From Methanosuratincola petrocarbonis (GTDB lineage Archaea; Thermoproteota; Methanomethylicia; Methanomethylicales; Methanomethylicaceae), in assembly GCA_030522375.1 (NCBI GenBank), contig CP130488.1:372001-436000 (forward strand): a stretch of DNA of 64,000 bases. Reading direction: 5' to 3'. Positions within the stretch are counted from its first letter, which is position 1; each line of letters starts with the position of its first letter. Both the position numbers and the translations under genes were made by a program. This document shows, one piece after another, positions 33,981 through 43,090 of this stretch. A model generated the notes under the pieces. The model saw nothing but the letters and a program-made list of their open reading frames with translations, did not search any database and was not told where the DNA came from.

Positions 33981-34247
33981 TCAGTCCCCCGTGCTCGTAT
34001 ATTCGTGGGCGTCTGGGTCAACTCTGGTCCTGCAGAAGAAATTGTGCCCCCTGTGCAGATCTCTCTCCGAGGCATGGAAAGTGACCCTGCAGTCCCTACA
34101 CCAGCAGAATTCGGTCTCCGATCTCTCCTCAAACATCTCGCAGGAAGCCTTGTTTTCTAGGTGTATCCCTGTTTTCTTTTCACACTCGCCCAAATTGTCA
34201 AAGAAGTAGTCCGGTCTCCACCATTTGCATCCCCTGCAACTTCCCAT
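33981..34247 (-). CDS. Small cysteine-rich (zinc-ribbon-like) protein
   Basis: The 88-residue protein has seven cysteines and several histidines, arranged as CRGCKWWRP...CEKKTG...C...FCWCRDCRV...H...RGHNFFC. This pattern suggests one or two zinc or Fe-S sites. No family is recognised. It sits 8 bases upstream of korA and is probably first in the kor operon, so a link to oxidoreductase function or its regulation is possible. The conserved operon spacing supports a real gene. Confidence 0.6.
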   Translation of the reverse strand: MGSCRGCKWWRPDYFFDNLGECEKKTGIHLENKASCEMFEERSETEFCWCRDCRVTFHASERDLHRGHNFFCRTRVDPDAHEYTSTGD

Positions 34248-34352
34248 AAAACCACAATGATACTTGCTCCTCTAAGGTTTTTAATGTTTCGTGCGCCATT
34301 TGTCCGGAAAATAGCCGAAAATATTTAACCTATCTAGACGATCGCTTCTTTA

Positions 34353-34667
34353 GTGGGCACCTTGAGAGAGACAAAAGACGGGTTAATCTTGGACATTCTG
34401 GTCAAGCCTAATTCCAAAAGAGATTCTATCTCGATTGAAGGGGATCTTTTGGTGGTTGAGACGAAGGAGAAGGCAGTGCAGGGGAGGGCGAACATGTCTG
34501 TACTGAAGCAACTCTCAAAGTCTCTTGGAGTCGGCTCTTCTTCGATCGTAATTTTAAGGGGCAAGTCTGATCGGAGCAAATCCGTTCTGATAAGGGGTGC
34601 TGGGACGGATGCTGTTGAAAGACTCAAGGCAAAAATAGGGGAAAGCCCCCAAGATACCCTTAAATAG
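34353..34667 (+). CDS. DUF167 (YggU-family) protein
   Basis: The 104-residue protein has the family core LDILVKPNSKRDSI, VQGRANMSVLKQLSKSLGV and IVILRGKSDRSKSVLI. DUF167 proteins are widespread, small and of unknown function. It starts at GTG 34353 with a TATA-like aaaatatttaacc about 30 bases upstream. The stop overlaps the TATA box of the following transporter operon. Confidence 0.85.
   Translation: MGTLRETKDGLILDILVKPNSKRDSISIEGDLLVVETKEKAVQGRANMSVLKQLSKSLGVGSSSIVILRGKSDRSKSVLIRGAGTDAVERLKAKIGESPQDTLK
34659..34666 (+). promoter_or_regulatory. TATA box for the peptide-transporter operon
   Basis: The sequence cttaaata lies about 33 bases before ATG 34696, giving a very short leader. It overlaps the stop codon of the DUF167 gene. 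Confidence 0.4.
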
Positions 34668-34678
34668 TAATAGAAATT

Positions 34679-34695
34679 ACCAATCGGTGATTGGT
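34679..34695 (+). promoter_or_regulatory. Palindromic operator candidate before the permease gene
   Basis: ACCAATC-GGT-GATTGGT is a perfect inverted repeat with 7-base arms. It lies between the TATA box and ATG 34696, which is where a repressor would block transcription. Confidence 0.45.
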
Positions 34696-35676
34696 ATGGG
34701 TCTTGCAAAGTACGTCATAAGACGTCTCCTATACATGATACCTCTCATTCTCGGGATATCGATCGTTGTCTTCCTCGTGATGTATGCCGCGGGTGACCCG
34801 ATACAGATTGCTACCGCAGGTAACCCCAGCATCACGGAGGCTCAAAGGCAGTTCTTGAGGGAGTATTACGGGCTGAATGACCCCATACCAGTTCAATATT
34901 TACGTTGGCTTGATCACTTTCTTCATTTCGACTTCGGGAAGTCCCTTTATGGCGGCAAGCCTGTGAACGAGATAATATCGATCTACTTCTGGGAGACGCT
35001 CAAGCTCCAGCTTGTGTCTATACTGCTTGCATTCGCAATCTCGATACCGATCGGGGTTTACTCTGCGGTGAAGCAGAGGTCCTGGTTTGATTACCTCTTT
35101 TCGGGCATATCGATCGCTGGCGTGTCGTTCCCGGTCTTCTTCTTGGGCATCATATTCATTCTTGTATTCTCATACCAGCTTGGCTGGCTGCCTTCTGCAG
35201 GCGCTCACGGCGCTCCGCAGCTGTGGCCTGTATTCGGGATCCAACACCCCTTGCTGGACGAGCTTGCCCATCTTGCTATGCCCGCCACTGTTCTGACCTT
35301 GGCTGGTCTTGCATACAACACGCGGCTTCTCAGGGCAGGTATGCTCGAAGTGCTCAGGCAAGACTACATAATGGCAGCAAGGGCGAGCGGCATACCCGAG
35401 CGGAAGATCCTCTTAAAGTATGCCCTAAAGAATGCAATCATGCCGCTGATAACCTTGCTGGGCATATCCATCGGCTTTGCCATCGCTGGCGCCCCTGCCA
35501 CCGAAACGGTGTTCAGCTGGCCAGGGCTTGGTCGTACCTATGTTACGGCAGCCTCGAGGCTTGACTTCCCCCTTATCATGGGGATCACTATGATCATCAC
35601 GATAATGATCCTTGTGGCTAACCTTATCACTGACATTTCATACGCCGCGATAGATCCGAGGATATCTATAGAATAG
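34696..35676 (+). CDS. Peptide/nickel-type ABC transporter permease (DppB-like)
   Basis: The inner-membrane permease has about six helices. The N-terminal KYVIRRLLYMIPLILGISIVVF and the EAA loop ASGIPERKILLKYALKNAIMP are typical of DppB/OppB. It forms the channel with the DppC-like protein encoded next. The substrate could be a di- or oligopeptide or another compound (nickel or sugar oligomers are handled by related systems). It is first in a five-gene cluster: two permeases, two ATPases, one binding protein. A GTG 9 bases upstream is an alternative start, but it falls within the palindrome. Confidence 0.9.
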   Translation: MGLAKYVIRRLLYMIPLILGISIVVFLVMYAAGDPIQIATAGNPSITEAQRQFLREYYGLNDPIPVQYLRWLDHFLHFDFGKSLYGGKPVNEIISIYFWETLKLQLVSILLAFAISIPIGVYSAVKQRSWFDYLFSGISIAGVSFPVFFLGIIFILVFSYQLGWLPSAGAHGAPQLWPVFGIQHPLLDELAHLAMPATVLTLAGLAYNTRLLRAGMLEVLRQDYIMAARASGIPERKILLKYALKNAIMPLITLLGISIGFAIAGAPATETVFSWPGLGRTYVTAASRLDFPLIMGITMIITIMILVANLITDISYAAIDPRISIE

Positions 35677-35686
35677 GTGGAAAAAT

Positions 35687-36649
35687 ATGGTGAGTCTACC
35701 TCTCAGGAATAGGGGCGGTCGCGAAGGTCAAGAAAGGCGTTCAGCAAGCCAGTGGGCTGTCGCCTGGCGAAGGTTCAAGAAGCACAAATCTGGTCTATTG
35801 GGGCTTGGAATGATTGTCGCTCTGATCTTGGTAGCAATATTTCACTCTTTCATCGCCCCCTATCCCGCAAGGCCGGACCCTGATGCCTTCTTGCCTCTCT
35901 ACGAGGGGGAAGCCGGTCAGCCCCCTTCGTGGAAGCATCCTTTTGGCACAACAATAATGGGGACTGACGTATTCAGTGAACTTGTCCATGGGACAGTCTA
36001 CACCTTGTACGTCGCAATAGGGACTACACTCATAGCGATGTTGATCACTGTGGTGGTAGGAATCTCGTCCGGGTATCTGGGAAGATTAGTCGATGATGTG
36101 CTGATGCGCATTACTGAGGTGTTCCTTGTTTTCCCGTCGCTGCTGCTTATACTTGTCTTTGCCAGGATCTACCAGTTGATAAACCCCGAGCCATTCTGGA
36201 ATATCTTGGGGATATCGATACCGGTAAACCTGACAATGATCGTTGTGATTGTTGCTGTGTTCGCATGGGCTGGCAATGCAAGGGTCATTCGGGGGGAAGT
36301 GATGGCACTCAAAGAAAAGGAGTTCATCCAGGCTGCGAAGAGCCTGGGTGCCAATTCGAGGTGGATAATGCTCAGGCACATCTTCCCCAACATATTGCCC
36401 CAAGTCATTGTTATCGCCACGCTCACGATGGCGTCTGCGGTCCTTATCGAAGCAGTTGTGTCTTTCTTGGGTTTCGGAGATCCAAACACAATCACTTGGG
36501 GGAGGATGATGGAGGAGAGCTTCCAAGACATGAGCACAACTTGGTGGGCTGAGGTCTTCCCGGGGCTTGCGGTCTTTTTCACCGTGCTTGCATTCAACCT
36601 GATGGGCGATGGGATATCTGATGCATTGAACCCGAGGCTGAGGGAGTAA
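35687..36649 (+). CDS. Peptide/nickel-type ABC transporter permease (DppC-like)
   Basis: The 320-residue permease has the DppC layout: a basic cytoplasmic N-terminus (WRRFKKHKSGLLGLGMIVALILV) followed by a helix, then the five-helix core and the EAA loop KSLGANSRWIMLRHIFPNILP. The terminal segment GDGISDALNPRLRE is standard. It lies 10 bases after the DppB-like gene and 2 bases before the first ATPase. Confidence 0.92.
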   Translation: MVSLPLRNRGGREGQERRSASQWAVAWRRFKKHKSGLLGLGMIVALILVAIFHSFIAPYPARPDPDAFLPLYEGEAGQPPSWKHPFGTTIMGTDVFSELVHGTVYTLYVAIGTTLIAMLITVVVGISSGYLGRLVDDVLMRITEVFLVFPSLLLILVFARIYQLINPEPFWNILGISIPVNLTMIVVIVAVFAWAGNARVIRGEVMALKEKEFIQAAKSLGANSRWIMLRHIFPNILPQVIVIATLTMASAVLIEAVVSFLGFGDPNTITWGRMMEESFQDMSTTWWAEVFPGLAVFFTVLAFNLMGDGISDALNPRLRE

Positions 36650-36651
36650 CT

Positions 36652-37620
36652 ATGGATCTTTTGCAGGTGAATGGTCTAAAGACATACTTTTTCACGGAAG
36701 CAGGTGTTGTAAAGGCAGTCGATGGCATCACCTTCAACGTAGAAAAGGGGTGCACAGTCGGGCTAGTGGGCGAGAGCGGGAGCGGGAAATCGGTGACTGC
36801 CCAGTCCGTCCTGCGAATAGTCCCGAGACCAGGAAAGATCATCGGCGGGAAGATATTTTTCAACGGCGAAGACATCCTTTCAAAGAAGGAGGATGAGATG
36901 CGCTCTTACCGCGGGAAAAAAATAAGCCTTATATTCCAAGATCCAACGAGCTCCTTGAATCCCGTATTCACGATAGGCTCGCAACTGACCGAAATAGTAA
37001 GGCAGCACAAGGGAGTCGGCAAGAGCGATGCTGCCGAGGAAGTGATCAAAGCGCTTAGGCTCGTCCGCCTCCCTGATCCTGAAGAAGCCTTGACTCGCTA
37101 CCCGCACCAATTCAGCGGGGGGATGAAGCAGAGGATCTGCATCGCCAGGGCACTGCTGCTCAACCCAGAACTGCTGTTTGCAGATGAGCCGACTACCAAT
37201 CTCGACGTCACGATACAGGCGCAGATAATCAACCTGCTTATGGAGCTCCAAAAGAATATCGGTCTCACTCTCGTGATGATAACCCATGACATGGGAATCG
37301 TTACACAGATGTGCAAGTGCGTCGTAGTGCTGTATGCCGGAAATGTTATGGAGATCGGAAGCATCGAGCAGATCTTCCAGATGCCGCATCCCTACACCGA
37401 GGCGCTGCTCAAGGCCGTGCCAAGGCTAGACCAGACGAGAAAGCTGGTTTCTATACCTGGGAACATCCCGAACCTAATCAACCCTCCCTCCGGCTGCAGG
37501 TTCCACCCCCGCTGCCAATACGCAACCGACAAGTGCAAGGGTGAGATCCCGCCGCTTGTCGACGTCGGGGACGGTCATATGATTTCGTGCCACCGCTGGC
37601 GCGAGCTTAATGGAGGCTAG
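36652..37620 (+). CDS. Peptide-type ABC transporter ATPase (DppD-like)
   Basis: The 322-residue ATPase has Walker A GESGSGKS, signature FSGGMKQRICIARALL, Walker B LLFADEPTTNLD and the H-loop MITHDMG. The C-terminal oligopeptide-transporter extension INPPSGCRFHPRCQYATDKC has the cysteine pattern of DppD/OppD, which in some members binds an Fe-S cluster. The DNA encoding that extension is identical over 63 bases to the same place in the next gene. The two ATPases work as a heterodimer. Confidence 0.93.
   Translation: MDLLQVNGLKTYFFTEAGVVKAVDGITFNVEKGCTVGLVGESGSGKSVTAQSVLRIVPRPGKIIGGKIFFNGEDILSKKEDEMRSYRGKKISLIFQDPTSSLNPVFTIGSQLTEIVRQHKGVGKSDAAEEVIKALRLVRLPDPEEALTRYPHQFSGGMKQRICIARALLLNPELLFADEPTTNLDVTIQAQIINLLMELQKNIGLTLVMITHDMGIVTQMCKCVVVLYAGNVMEIGSIEQIFQMPHPYTEALLKAVPRLDQTRKLVSIPGNIPNLINPPSGCRFHPRCQYATDKCKGEIPPLVDVGDGHMISCHRWRELNGG
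37476..37538 (+). repeat. 63-base perfect direct repeat, copy 1
   Basis: Identical to 38479-38541. It encodes the cysteine-containing C-terminal extension of the DppD-like ATPase. The identity covers all codon positions and stops sharply at both ends, which points to recent gene conversion. Confidence 0.9.
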
Positions 37621-37624
37621 CACA

Positions 37625-38617
37625 ATGGAAACATTGCTGAAAGTTAAGGATCTAGTGAAGTACTTCCCTGTTTACTCCCGCGGGATATTCATGAAGAAAG
37701 TAGTTGGCAACGTACATGCTGTAGACCACATAAGCTTCGAGGTTCGCAAGGGTGAGACCGTCGGGCTAGTCGGAGAGAGCGGGTGCGGCAAGACGACCAC
37801 TGGCAAGCTCATCCTGAGTCTTGAAAAGGCCACCTCGGGAGAGGTAGAATTTGAAGGTATCAATGTGCTGAAGACATTCGAAAAGGGGAGCAGTGAGGAA
37901 AAGTCTCGCCTCAGAAGATCAATGCAGATGGTATTCCAGAACCCCTATGCCTCGCTCGATCCCAGAATGACAATATACGACATCATCAGCGAGCCGTTTA
38001 AGATACACCGCCACATACCGAAAGAGGAATGGGAGGACAGGGTCTACAAGCTGCTCTCTATGGTCGGTCTGGAGCCATACCATGCCGAGAGATACCCTCA
38101 CGAATTCAGCGGTGGACAGCGACAGAGGATCTGCATCGCGAGGGCAATAGCAGTCGAACCTAGGTTTATTGTGGCAGACGAACCCGTTTCATCCTTGGAT
38201 GTTTCGATCAGGGCGCAGATACTGAACCTCATGATGGACCTGCAGAGGGACTTGGGGATATCATACCTCTACATATCCCACGACCTGAGCTCTGTCCGTC
38301 AGATATCCCACCGCGTGGTTGTTATGTACCTCGGCGAGATAGTCGAGTCTGCGCCCACGGAGAAGCACTTTGAGCACCCAATCCACCCGTATACCCGTGC
38401 ATTGATCTCTGCAGTGCCGATTCCCGACCCATCCAGGAAAATGGACGTGATCCTCCTCCCAGGGGAGGTTCCCAGCCCAATCAACCCTCCCTCCGGCTGC
38501 AGGTTCCACCCCCGCTGCCAATACGCAACCGACAAGTGCAAACGGGAGAAGCCAGGCCTAGAGGAAATAGACAAAGATCATTTTGTGGCTTGCCATTATG
38601 CCTTGAACTTCATGTAA
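37625..38617 (+). CDS. Peptide-type ABC transporter ATPase (DppF-like)
   Basis: The ATPase of about 330 residues has Walker A GESGCGKT, signature FSGGQRQRICIARA, Walker B FIVADEPVSSLD and the DppF-like insert KHFEHPIHPYTRALISAVPIPDP. The C-terminal cysteine extension is the same as in the DppD-like protein. ATG 37625 has GGAGG 8 bases upstream and is preferred to ATG 37610, which overlaps the previous gene. Together with the DppD-like protein it powers import. Confidence 0.93.
   Translation: METLLKVKDLVKYFPVYSRGIFMKKVVGNVHAVDHISFEVRKGETVGLVGESGCGKTTTGKLILSLEKATSGEVEFEGINVLKTFEKGSSEEKSRLRRSMQMVFQNPYASLDPRMTIYDIISEPFKIHRHIPKEEWEDRVYKLLSMVGLEPYHAERYPHEFSGGQRQRICIARAIAVEPRFIVADEPVSSLDVSIRAQILNLMMDLQRDLGISYLYISHDLSSVRQISHRVVVMYLGEIVESAPTEKHFEHPIHPYTRALISAVPIPDPSRKMDVILLPGEVPSPINPPSGCRFHPRCQYATDKCKREKPGLEEIDKDHFVACHYALNFM
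38479..38541 (+). repeat. 63-base perfect direct repeat, copy 2
   Basis: The second copy, in the DppF-like gene, lies about 1 kb from the first. The flanking parts of the two genes are much less alike. Confidence 0.9.
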
Positions 38618-38620
38618 TCA

Positions 38621-38652
38621 GAAGGCTTTTTCTTTTGCTTTTTTCCAAGCTT
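38621..38652 (+). terminator. T-rich terminator after the DppF-like gene
   Basis: Several T runs (ctttttcttttgctttttt) follow the stop codon, so the binding-protein gene is probably read mainly from its own promoter. Confidence 0.45.
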
Positions 38653-38681
38653 GTCTATCGTTTTTTGTAGTTTTATGGTAG

Positions 38682-38691
38682 TTTTTAAATA
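38682..38691 (+). promoter_or_regulatory. TATA box for the binding-protein gene
   Basis: tttttaaata is a strong archaeal TATA element 57-66 bases before ATG 38748. The start codon is preceded by the ribosome site GGTGA at 38737-38741. Confidence 0.5.
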
Positions 38692-38715
38692 GGTTCTGCC
38701 TCTATAATTGATCAA

Positions 38716-38733
38716 CTACACCAGAGTGTGTAG
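38716..38733 (+). repeat. Inverted repeat in the binding-protein leader
   Basis: CTACAC-CAGAGT-GTGTAG has 6-base arms. It lies at or just after the expected transcription start and could be an operator or an RNA hairpin near the ribosome site. Confidence 0.35.
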
Positions 38734-38747
38734 ATTGGTGATATGAA

Positions 38748-41147
38748 ATGAAATCCAAAATTTTTGCAGCCGCAATGCTATTTATATTGCTTGGTTCCAT
38801 GCTGGCAATCGCTCCGGTGCCGACAGTTGAGGCAACGCCTGACGGTATCTTCAAGATTACGATGGTGGCTCCAGGAAGCGCTAACCTGCTCAGGAGACAG
38901 TGGGCTCTGATCATAGCCAACTCGTTCAAGTCAGTGGGAATCGATGCAAGAGTCGTATTCTTGGGATGGGGCTCCGTATATGACAGAATCCTCACACCTG
39001 AACCATCGATGGTAGGCAAGACGTACGACGAGGGCGGCTTCGACGCCCTGTTCATTGGATGGACGCCTGGCTCTCCAGTGGCACCATTCGCAGGCTCGTT
39101 CCAGATCTACTACAGTGCGAACACACCGCCCAACGCCAACTACTTCCTGTGGGAAAACCCGCAGTCTGACGCTCTGATAGAGAAGTTCATGACCGAAGGC
39201 TACAACGATGAGGGCATAGAGGCATTCAAGGACTGACAGTACGTCCAGTACATCGATGTTCCCGCGTCCCAGATATTCTTCTCCACTGCCGTCTTTACCG
39301 CCTCTAAGGACCTTGACTTCAACGGGTATGAATGGATCTTCGACAACCTCGGTCCTGTGCCCCAGTACTTGACCGGTCTTGATGAGGTCGTCCTCGCTAC
39401 GACTGGTGAGCTGCTGGACATAAACCCGCCCCTCTCGAACTCTTGGTACGACACTTTGGTCTTCAATGCCGTTTTTGACTCGCTCTTCACCCTGACATCT
39501 GACTACGAATACGAGCCCGGCATATGCACGTCGCTTGAGATCTCCGACGATGGCAGCACTTTCACGTACCACCTGAGGGACGATGTCTACTTCCATGACG
39601 GGGTAAAGATGACTGCTGATGACGTCGTCTTCTCGTTCCTCGCTTACCTCAACCCGCAGTCCGGATCCCAGCAGTCTGGCTTCGAGGCGGGCTACATCGG
39701 CGACGACATAACCTTTGTATATGCTGACGGAACAACCTCGAGACTAGTTCTGGACCTGAGCGGCGACGCGCCTGTCGCCTACTACCCGGCGCCAGCCAAT
39801 GTCAGCGGCACGAGACCTGCGAGGATAGAGGCGCTCGACGAAAACACCGTGCAGATCACGATCGCCGAGTTCGGAGGCCTAGGAAAGCCTGTCGCAACCT
39901 TCCACCCTGAGGGTGACGGAGTCGCCATCCTTCCGAGGCACGTGCTGGAAGCGGTGCCATTCGAGGACTGGAAGACCCACCCGTTCAACGGCGGGCCCGG
40001 TACCTATGAATCGAACGGCAAGACCTTCTCAGGACCGATCGGCACAGGCCCGTACGTCTTCAAGAGCTACGATCCAGTTTCGGCGATAGTCACCCTTGAG
40101 AAGAACAACAACTACTGGGACAAGGCGAGGCTCGAGTCCGCGGGTTACTTCACCGTCCAGAAGTTCTACGTGAGGTACATAGTCGAGAAGGACAGCGCGA
40201 TAGCAGCCCTCAAGAACGGGCAAGTCCATATACTTGACCAGAACTACCAGCTTGGCAACGACTACAAGGCAGGAAACCTTGACTTCGCGGCTAACTACGA
40301 GCTAAGGGGATCTGGGATCCAGCAGCTTGGGTACAATATGCGCCACCCTGTCTTCGGTACAGGCGTCGATACCCCGCTCGGCAAGTCGAACCCCGCAAGG
40401 GCAGCCGAGGCAGCCAGGTATGTGCGCCAGGCAATGGACTACCTGATACCGAGGGAGCTGATTATCGACAACCTCTTGGGCGGTTTCGGTGAGCCTGCCG
40501 CGGTGCATGTGAACCCTGTCAGCCCGTACTACAACTCGAGCATTGTCGCTAGGGAATACAGCCCCGACAAAGCCAAGGAGCTGCTTGCAATGGCTGGCTA
40601 TGAGGTCGGAGTCACCCCCTCAGGGCCTACTGTGCTTTCGAGCTACCTCCTCGGAGAGCCGATCACATTTGAAGGGACATTCGACATCGATCCTGTGATC
40701 GCTCTGGAGGAGGACGGGATCGTTGCGCTCTTGCTCATGAGCACCGACAATTCGACCTGGACGCCGGTAGCCCAAACTGTGGTTAACACCGGTGGCTATT
40801 ACAAGATGAGCTACACGCCGACACAGACCGGAACCTACTACTTCAAGGTCCAGCTGACTGGAGTCGGAGCTAAGACAGCTGCCGCTTCAGCTGCCTCAGG
40901 TCCGAGCTACCCGTACGATGGCATCAGCAAGGTTATTGATCCGCAGACGACTCCAGCCAAGAGCGTAACAGTGATCTCTGTTGACAATGCGATCTCGTCC
41001 TACGCCAACCAGGTGAATGCGCTCAACACGAAGGTCAATGACCTGACCGCGCAGCTAGCGAATGCTATGAACATGGCCTATGCCGGCATAGGGCTCGCAA
41101 TAATAGCATTGATAGTTGCAATAGCCCTCGGAATGAGGAAAAAATAA
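38748..41147 (+). pseudogene. Extracellular solute-binding protein (family 5) with in-frame TGA
   Basis: The frame is continuous for 800 codons except for one TGA at 39234-39236 (codon 163). Before it are a signal sequence (KIFAAAMLFILLGSMLAIAPVPTV) and binding-protein sequence; after it the same frame continues with typical family 5 features (VYFHDGVKMTADDVVFSFLAYLNP). Near the C-terminus is a beta-sandwich insert and a final membrane anchor (GIGLAIIALIVAIALGMRKK) behind a coiled-coil stalk, as in archaeal anchored binding proteins. The context AFKD-stop-QYVQ suggests an original tryptophan (TGG). It is either a recent nonsense mutation, a sequencing error, or readthrough. It should deliver the substrate to the upstream ABC transporter. 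Confidence 0.85.
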
Positions 41148-41149
41148 AC

Positions 41150-41168
41150 ACCCTTTTTTTATTTTTTT
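41150..41168 (+). terminator. T-rich terminator after the binding-protein gene
   Basis: Two runs of seven T residues directly follow the stop codon at the end of the transporter cluster. Confidence 0.5.
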
Positions 41169-41268
41169 AAAAGCTCGTAAACCCCATGATTTTTTGGGCA
41201 TCGATTTTTTGATGCAAAGCTGTTTTTATCAAATGGCGCAAAGCCCGCACTTTGAGGATGACAGGGCG

Positions 41269-41610
41269 TCAGTAAATCATTAATAAAGTCAATACAAGGC
41301 TCTCCACAAGCAGAAGAGCCCCAAGGACTACCGTCCTTAGCCCCCTCTTTTCCGGCTTCTCTTTGACCTCCTTTCTCTGTACTTCCTCTTTCCCCCCCTT
41401 CCTCAGCCTCAGGTAGGCAAACAGCTTGTTGTAACTTATACTCGATACGAAGAATCCGAGATAGCCGCCAAAAATCAGCACAATGCCGCTCAAAAGGAAC
41501 GTGACAAGGACGAATGTATATAAAGGATCTCGGTCCAGAAAAGCTCCTACAATGGAGACTACCAATGAAATAAGATTGAGGACTATGAAGTCTGCGATTA
41601 GGATCCTCAA
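41269..41610 (-). CDS. Small membrane protein of unknown function
   Basis: The 113-residue protein has two N-terminal membrane helices (FIVLNLISLVVSIVGAFL and FVLVTFLLSGIVLIFGGYLG), a basic and acidic cytoplasmic loop (RLRKGGKEEVQRKEVKEKPEKRG) and a C-terminal helix (VVLGALLLVESLVLTLLMIY). No family is recognised. It is divergent from the exported protein at 41677. Confidence 0.55.
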   Translation of the reverse strand: MRILIADFIVLNLISLVVSIVGAFLDRDPLYTFVLVTFLLSGIVLIFGGYLGFFVSSISYNKLFAYLRLRKGGKEEVQRKEVKEKPEKRGLRTVVLGALLLVESLVLTLLMIY

Positions 41611-41676
41611 ATTGCAAACCTTCAGGAGAGCCTATATAGCCCCATTCCTAAATGTTTTCCGTGATTAGTGGTACAG

Positions 41677-42576
41677 ATGACAAAAGAGAAGCCAAGACGT
41701 AAAAAGAAGGATCAGTCAACAAACAAGGCAAAGATTATCGGGATACTGATAATAGCGGCGTTGGTGGTTTCCACCGTTGGCATATTCCTCACAGGAGGAC
41801 CGAAGACGACCCCGTTGCCATCGCCACAAAACTTCAAGGCTGAGGCTTGGATGTCTTACATACCTGCTGATGCTTACGAGTTCAGGTTCCTAAATATCAC
41901 TAGGCTCTCGGCATTCCCGGATCTGCTCTCCACAACAGTCCTCTCGATATCAGATCCTGAGATACAAGTTAACATTTCCGAGATAACCTTCGGGATCGAT
42001 GTTGTGTCCTTTAACTACACCGGAGTTTCAATCCTGGGAATTGGGGAGGCTGTAAGGGAACGGGTCTCCGGAGCGCTGCAGGGTAGCAACATCACGCCTT
42101 CATACTCGCACGGCGTGCCAGTCTACAGGATCCCCGCGAGCAACGGCTCGGCACTTTCTGATGCATGGCTATGCGTCTACAACAACTCCTTGCTTTACAG
42201 CGAGGGCGATGCAGCCGCATACCAGGCAATAGACGCGATAATCGGAGCGAGCCAGCTCCTCTTCGATAATGACTCATACAAGACCGGTTACCTCCTTGCC
42301 ACCGGAGGATCCGACAGCTTTGTGGTCTCCTATTACAAGGCTGACAGCAACCAGTTCAATATCTCTTGGGTAATGAGCGCAGCCTTCGGCACAACATCGA
42401 TAGTGAAGCACGACGTCTTCTCCTTCCCGTCAAGGGAGCTTGCAAGCGCCCAGTATTCCGGGGTCGTCAAAAACGTGATAGGAAACGCCTCCGCCGTCTA
42501 CCTCTCCGGGCCTTACATGCTTGCAGTCGACACTTACCCGCTCTCGGATATCCGCTATGTTCTGATGAGCCTCTGA
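41677..42576 (+). CDS. Membrane-anchored exported protein of unknown function
   Basis: The protein of about 299 residues has a strongly basic N-terminus (KPRRKKKDQS), one membrane helix (IIGILIIAALVVSTVGIFL) and an outer domain with many N-x-S/T sites, suggesting surface glycosylation. The outer domain has WMSYIPADAYEFRFLNITRL and long alternating strand patterns. I recognise no family. GTG 41668 is an alternative start three codons earlier. Confidence 0.6.
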   Translation: MTKEKPRRKKKDQSTNKAKIIGILIIAALVVSTVGIFLTGGPKTTPLPSPQNFKAEAWMSYIPADAYEFRFLNITRLSAFPDLLSTTVLSISDPEIQVNISEITFGIDVVSFNYTGVSILGIGEAVRERVSGALQGSNITPSYSHGVPVYRIPASNGSALSDAWLCVYNNSLLYSEGDAAAYQAIDAIIGASQLLFDNDSYKTGYLLATGGSDSFVVSYYKADSNQFNISWVMSAAFGTTSIVKHDVFSFPSRELASAQYSGVVKNVIGNASAVYLSGPYMLAVDTYPLSDIRYVLMSL

Positions 42577-42685
42577 CATCATTCTAATTTTTCCATAATC
42601 CCATAATCCCTTTCGTGGAAGTGGGGGCAGCTTACTTTGAAAATGATGATAAAAGGATAAATACGAAGAGCAATCCCTTCTAACC

Positions 42686-43090
42686 TTGGTGTTACCTTTG
42701 CGCAGCATGCCACGAATAGTGCTCTTGATGATTGCCCTCCAAGTCCCGCTAGTTGCCATTGACCTGATCTTGCCATTCTTCTCGCCGTTTTTCGAGCAGT
42801 TCGGGACCTTCGACTTCTTCGCGGCTTACATATTTGCTTTGTTCGACTTCATACTGATTATAGGCTTCAGGTCCGGTGCAAAGTGGGCATGGCTCTTCGG
42901 GCTGCTCTTTAGCGGGCTCAACGTGGTCATGTACGTATACATGTACCTCGCTAACCCAATCCTCCTATACATCTTACCACTCTTCCTGAGGGTTTCGGTG
43001 ATGTTCTGCCTCAGAGGCAGGGCAGTCCGAGACTACTTCGATCTTCTGGGCGATGCCGGCAAAAAAACAAAGAAGCCGCTCAAGAAATGA
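42686..43090 (+). CDS. Membrane protein of unknown function
   Basis: The 134-residue hydrophobic protein has four predicted membrane helices and a basic tail (GKKTKKPLKK). The start is TTG 42686 or ATG 42707. Its last 11 bases overlap the end of the convergent gene. No family is recognised. Confidence 0.55.
   Translation: MVLPLRSMPRIVLLMIALQVPLVAIDLILPFFSPFFEQFGTFDFFAAYIFALFDFILIIGFRSGAKWAWLFGLLFSGLNVVMYVYMYLANPILLYILPLFLRVSVMFCLRGRAVRDYFDLLGDAGKKTKKPLKK

Noticed and set aside
39234..39236. TGA as a selenocysteine codon
   Set aside because: Binding proteins of this family have no catalytic cysteine there, the context fits tryptophan, and I see no nearby SECIS-like hairpin. Other genes in the window use TGA as a stop.
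41198..41215. Hairpin GCATC...GATGC as a regulatory RNA
   Set aside because: The arms are only 5 bases and the loop is a T run; chance occurrence is likely.
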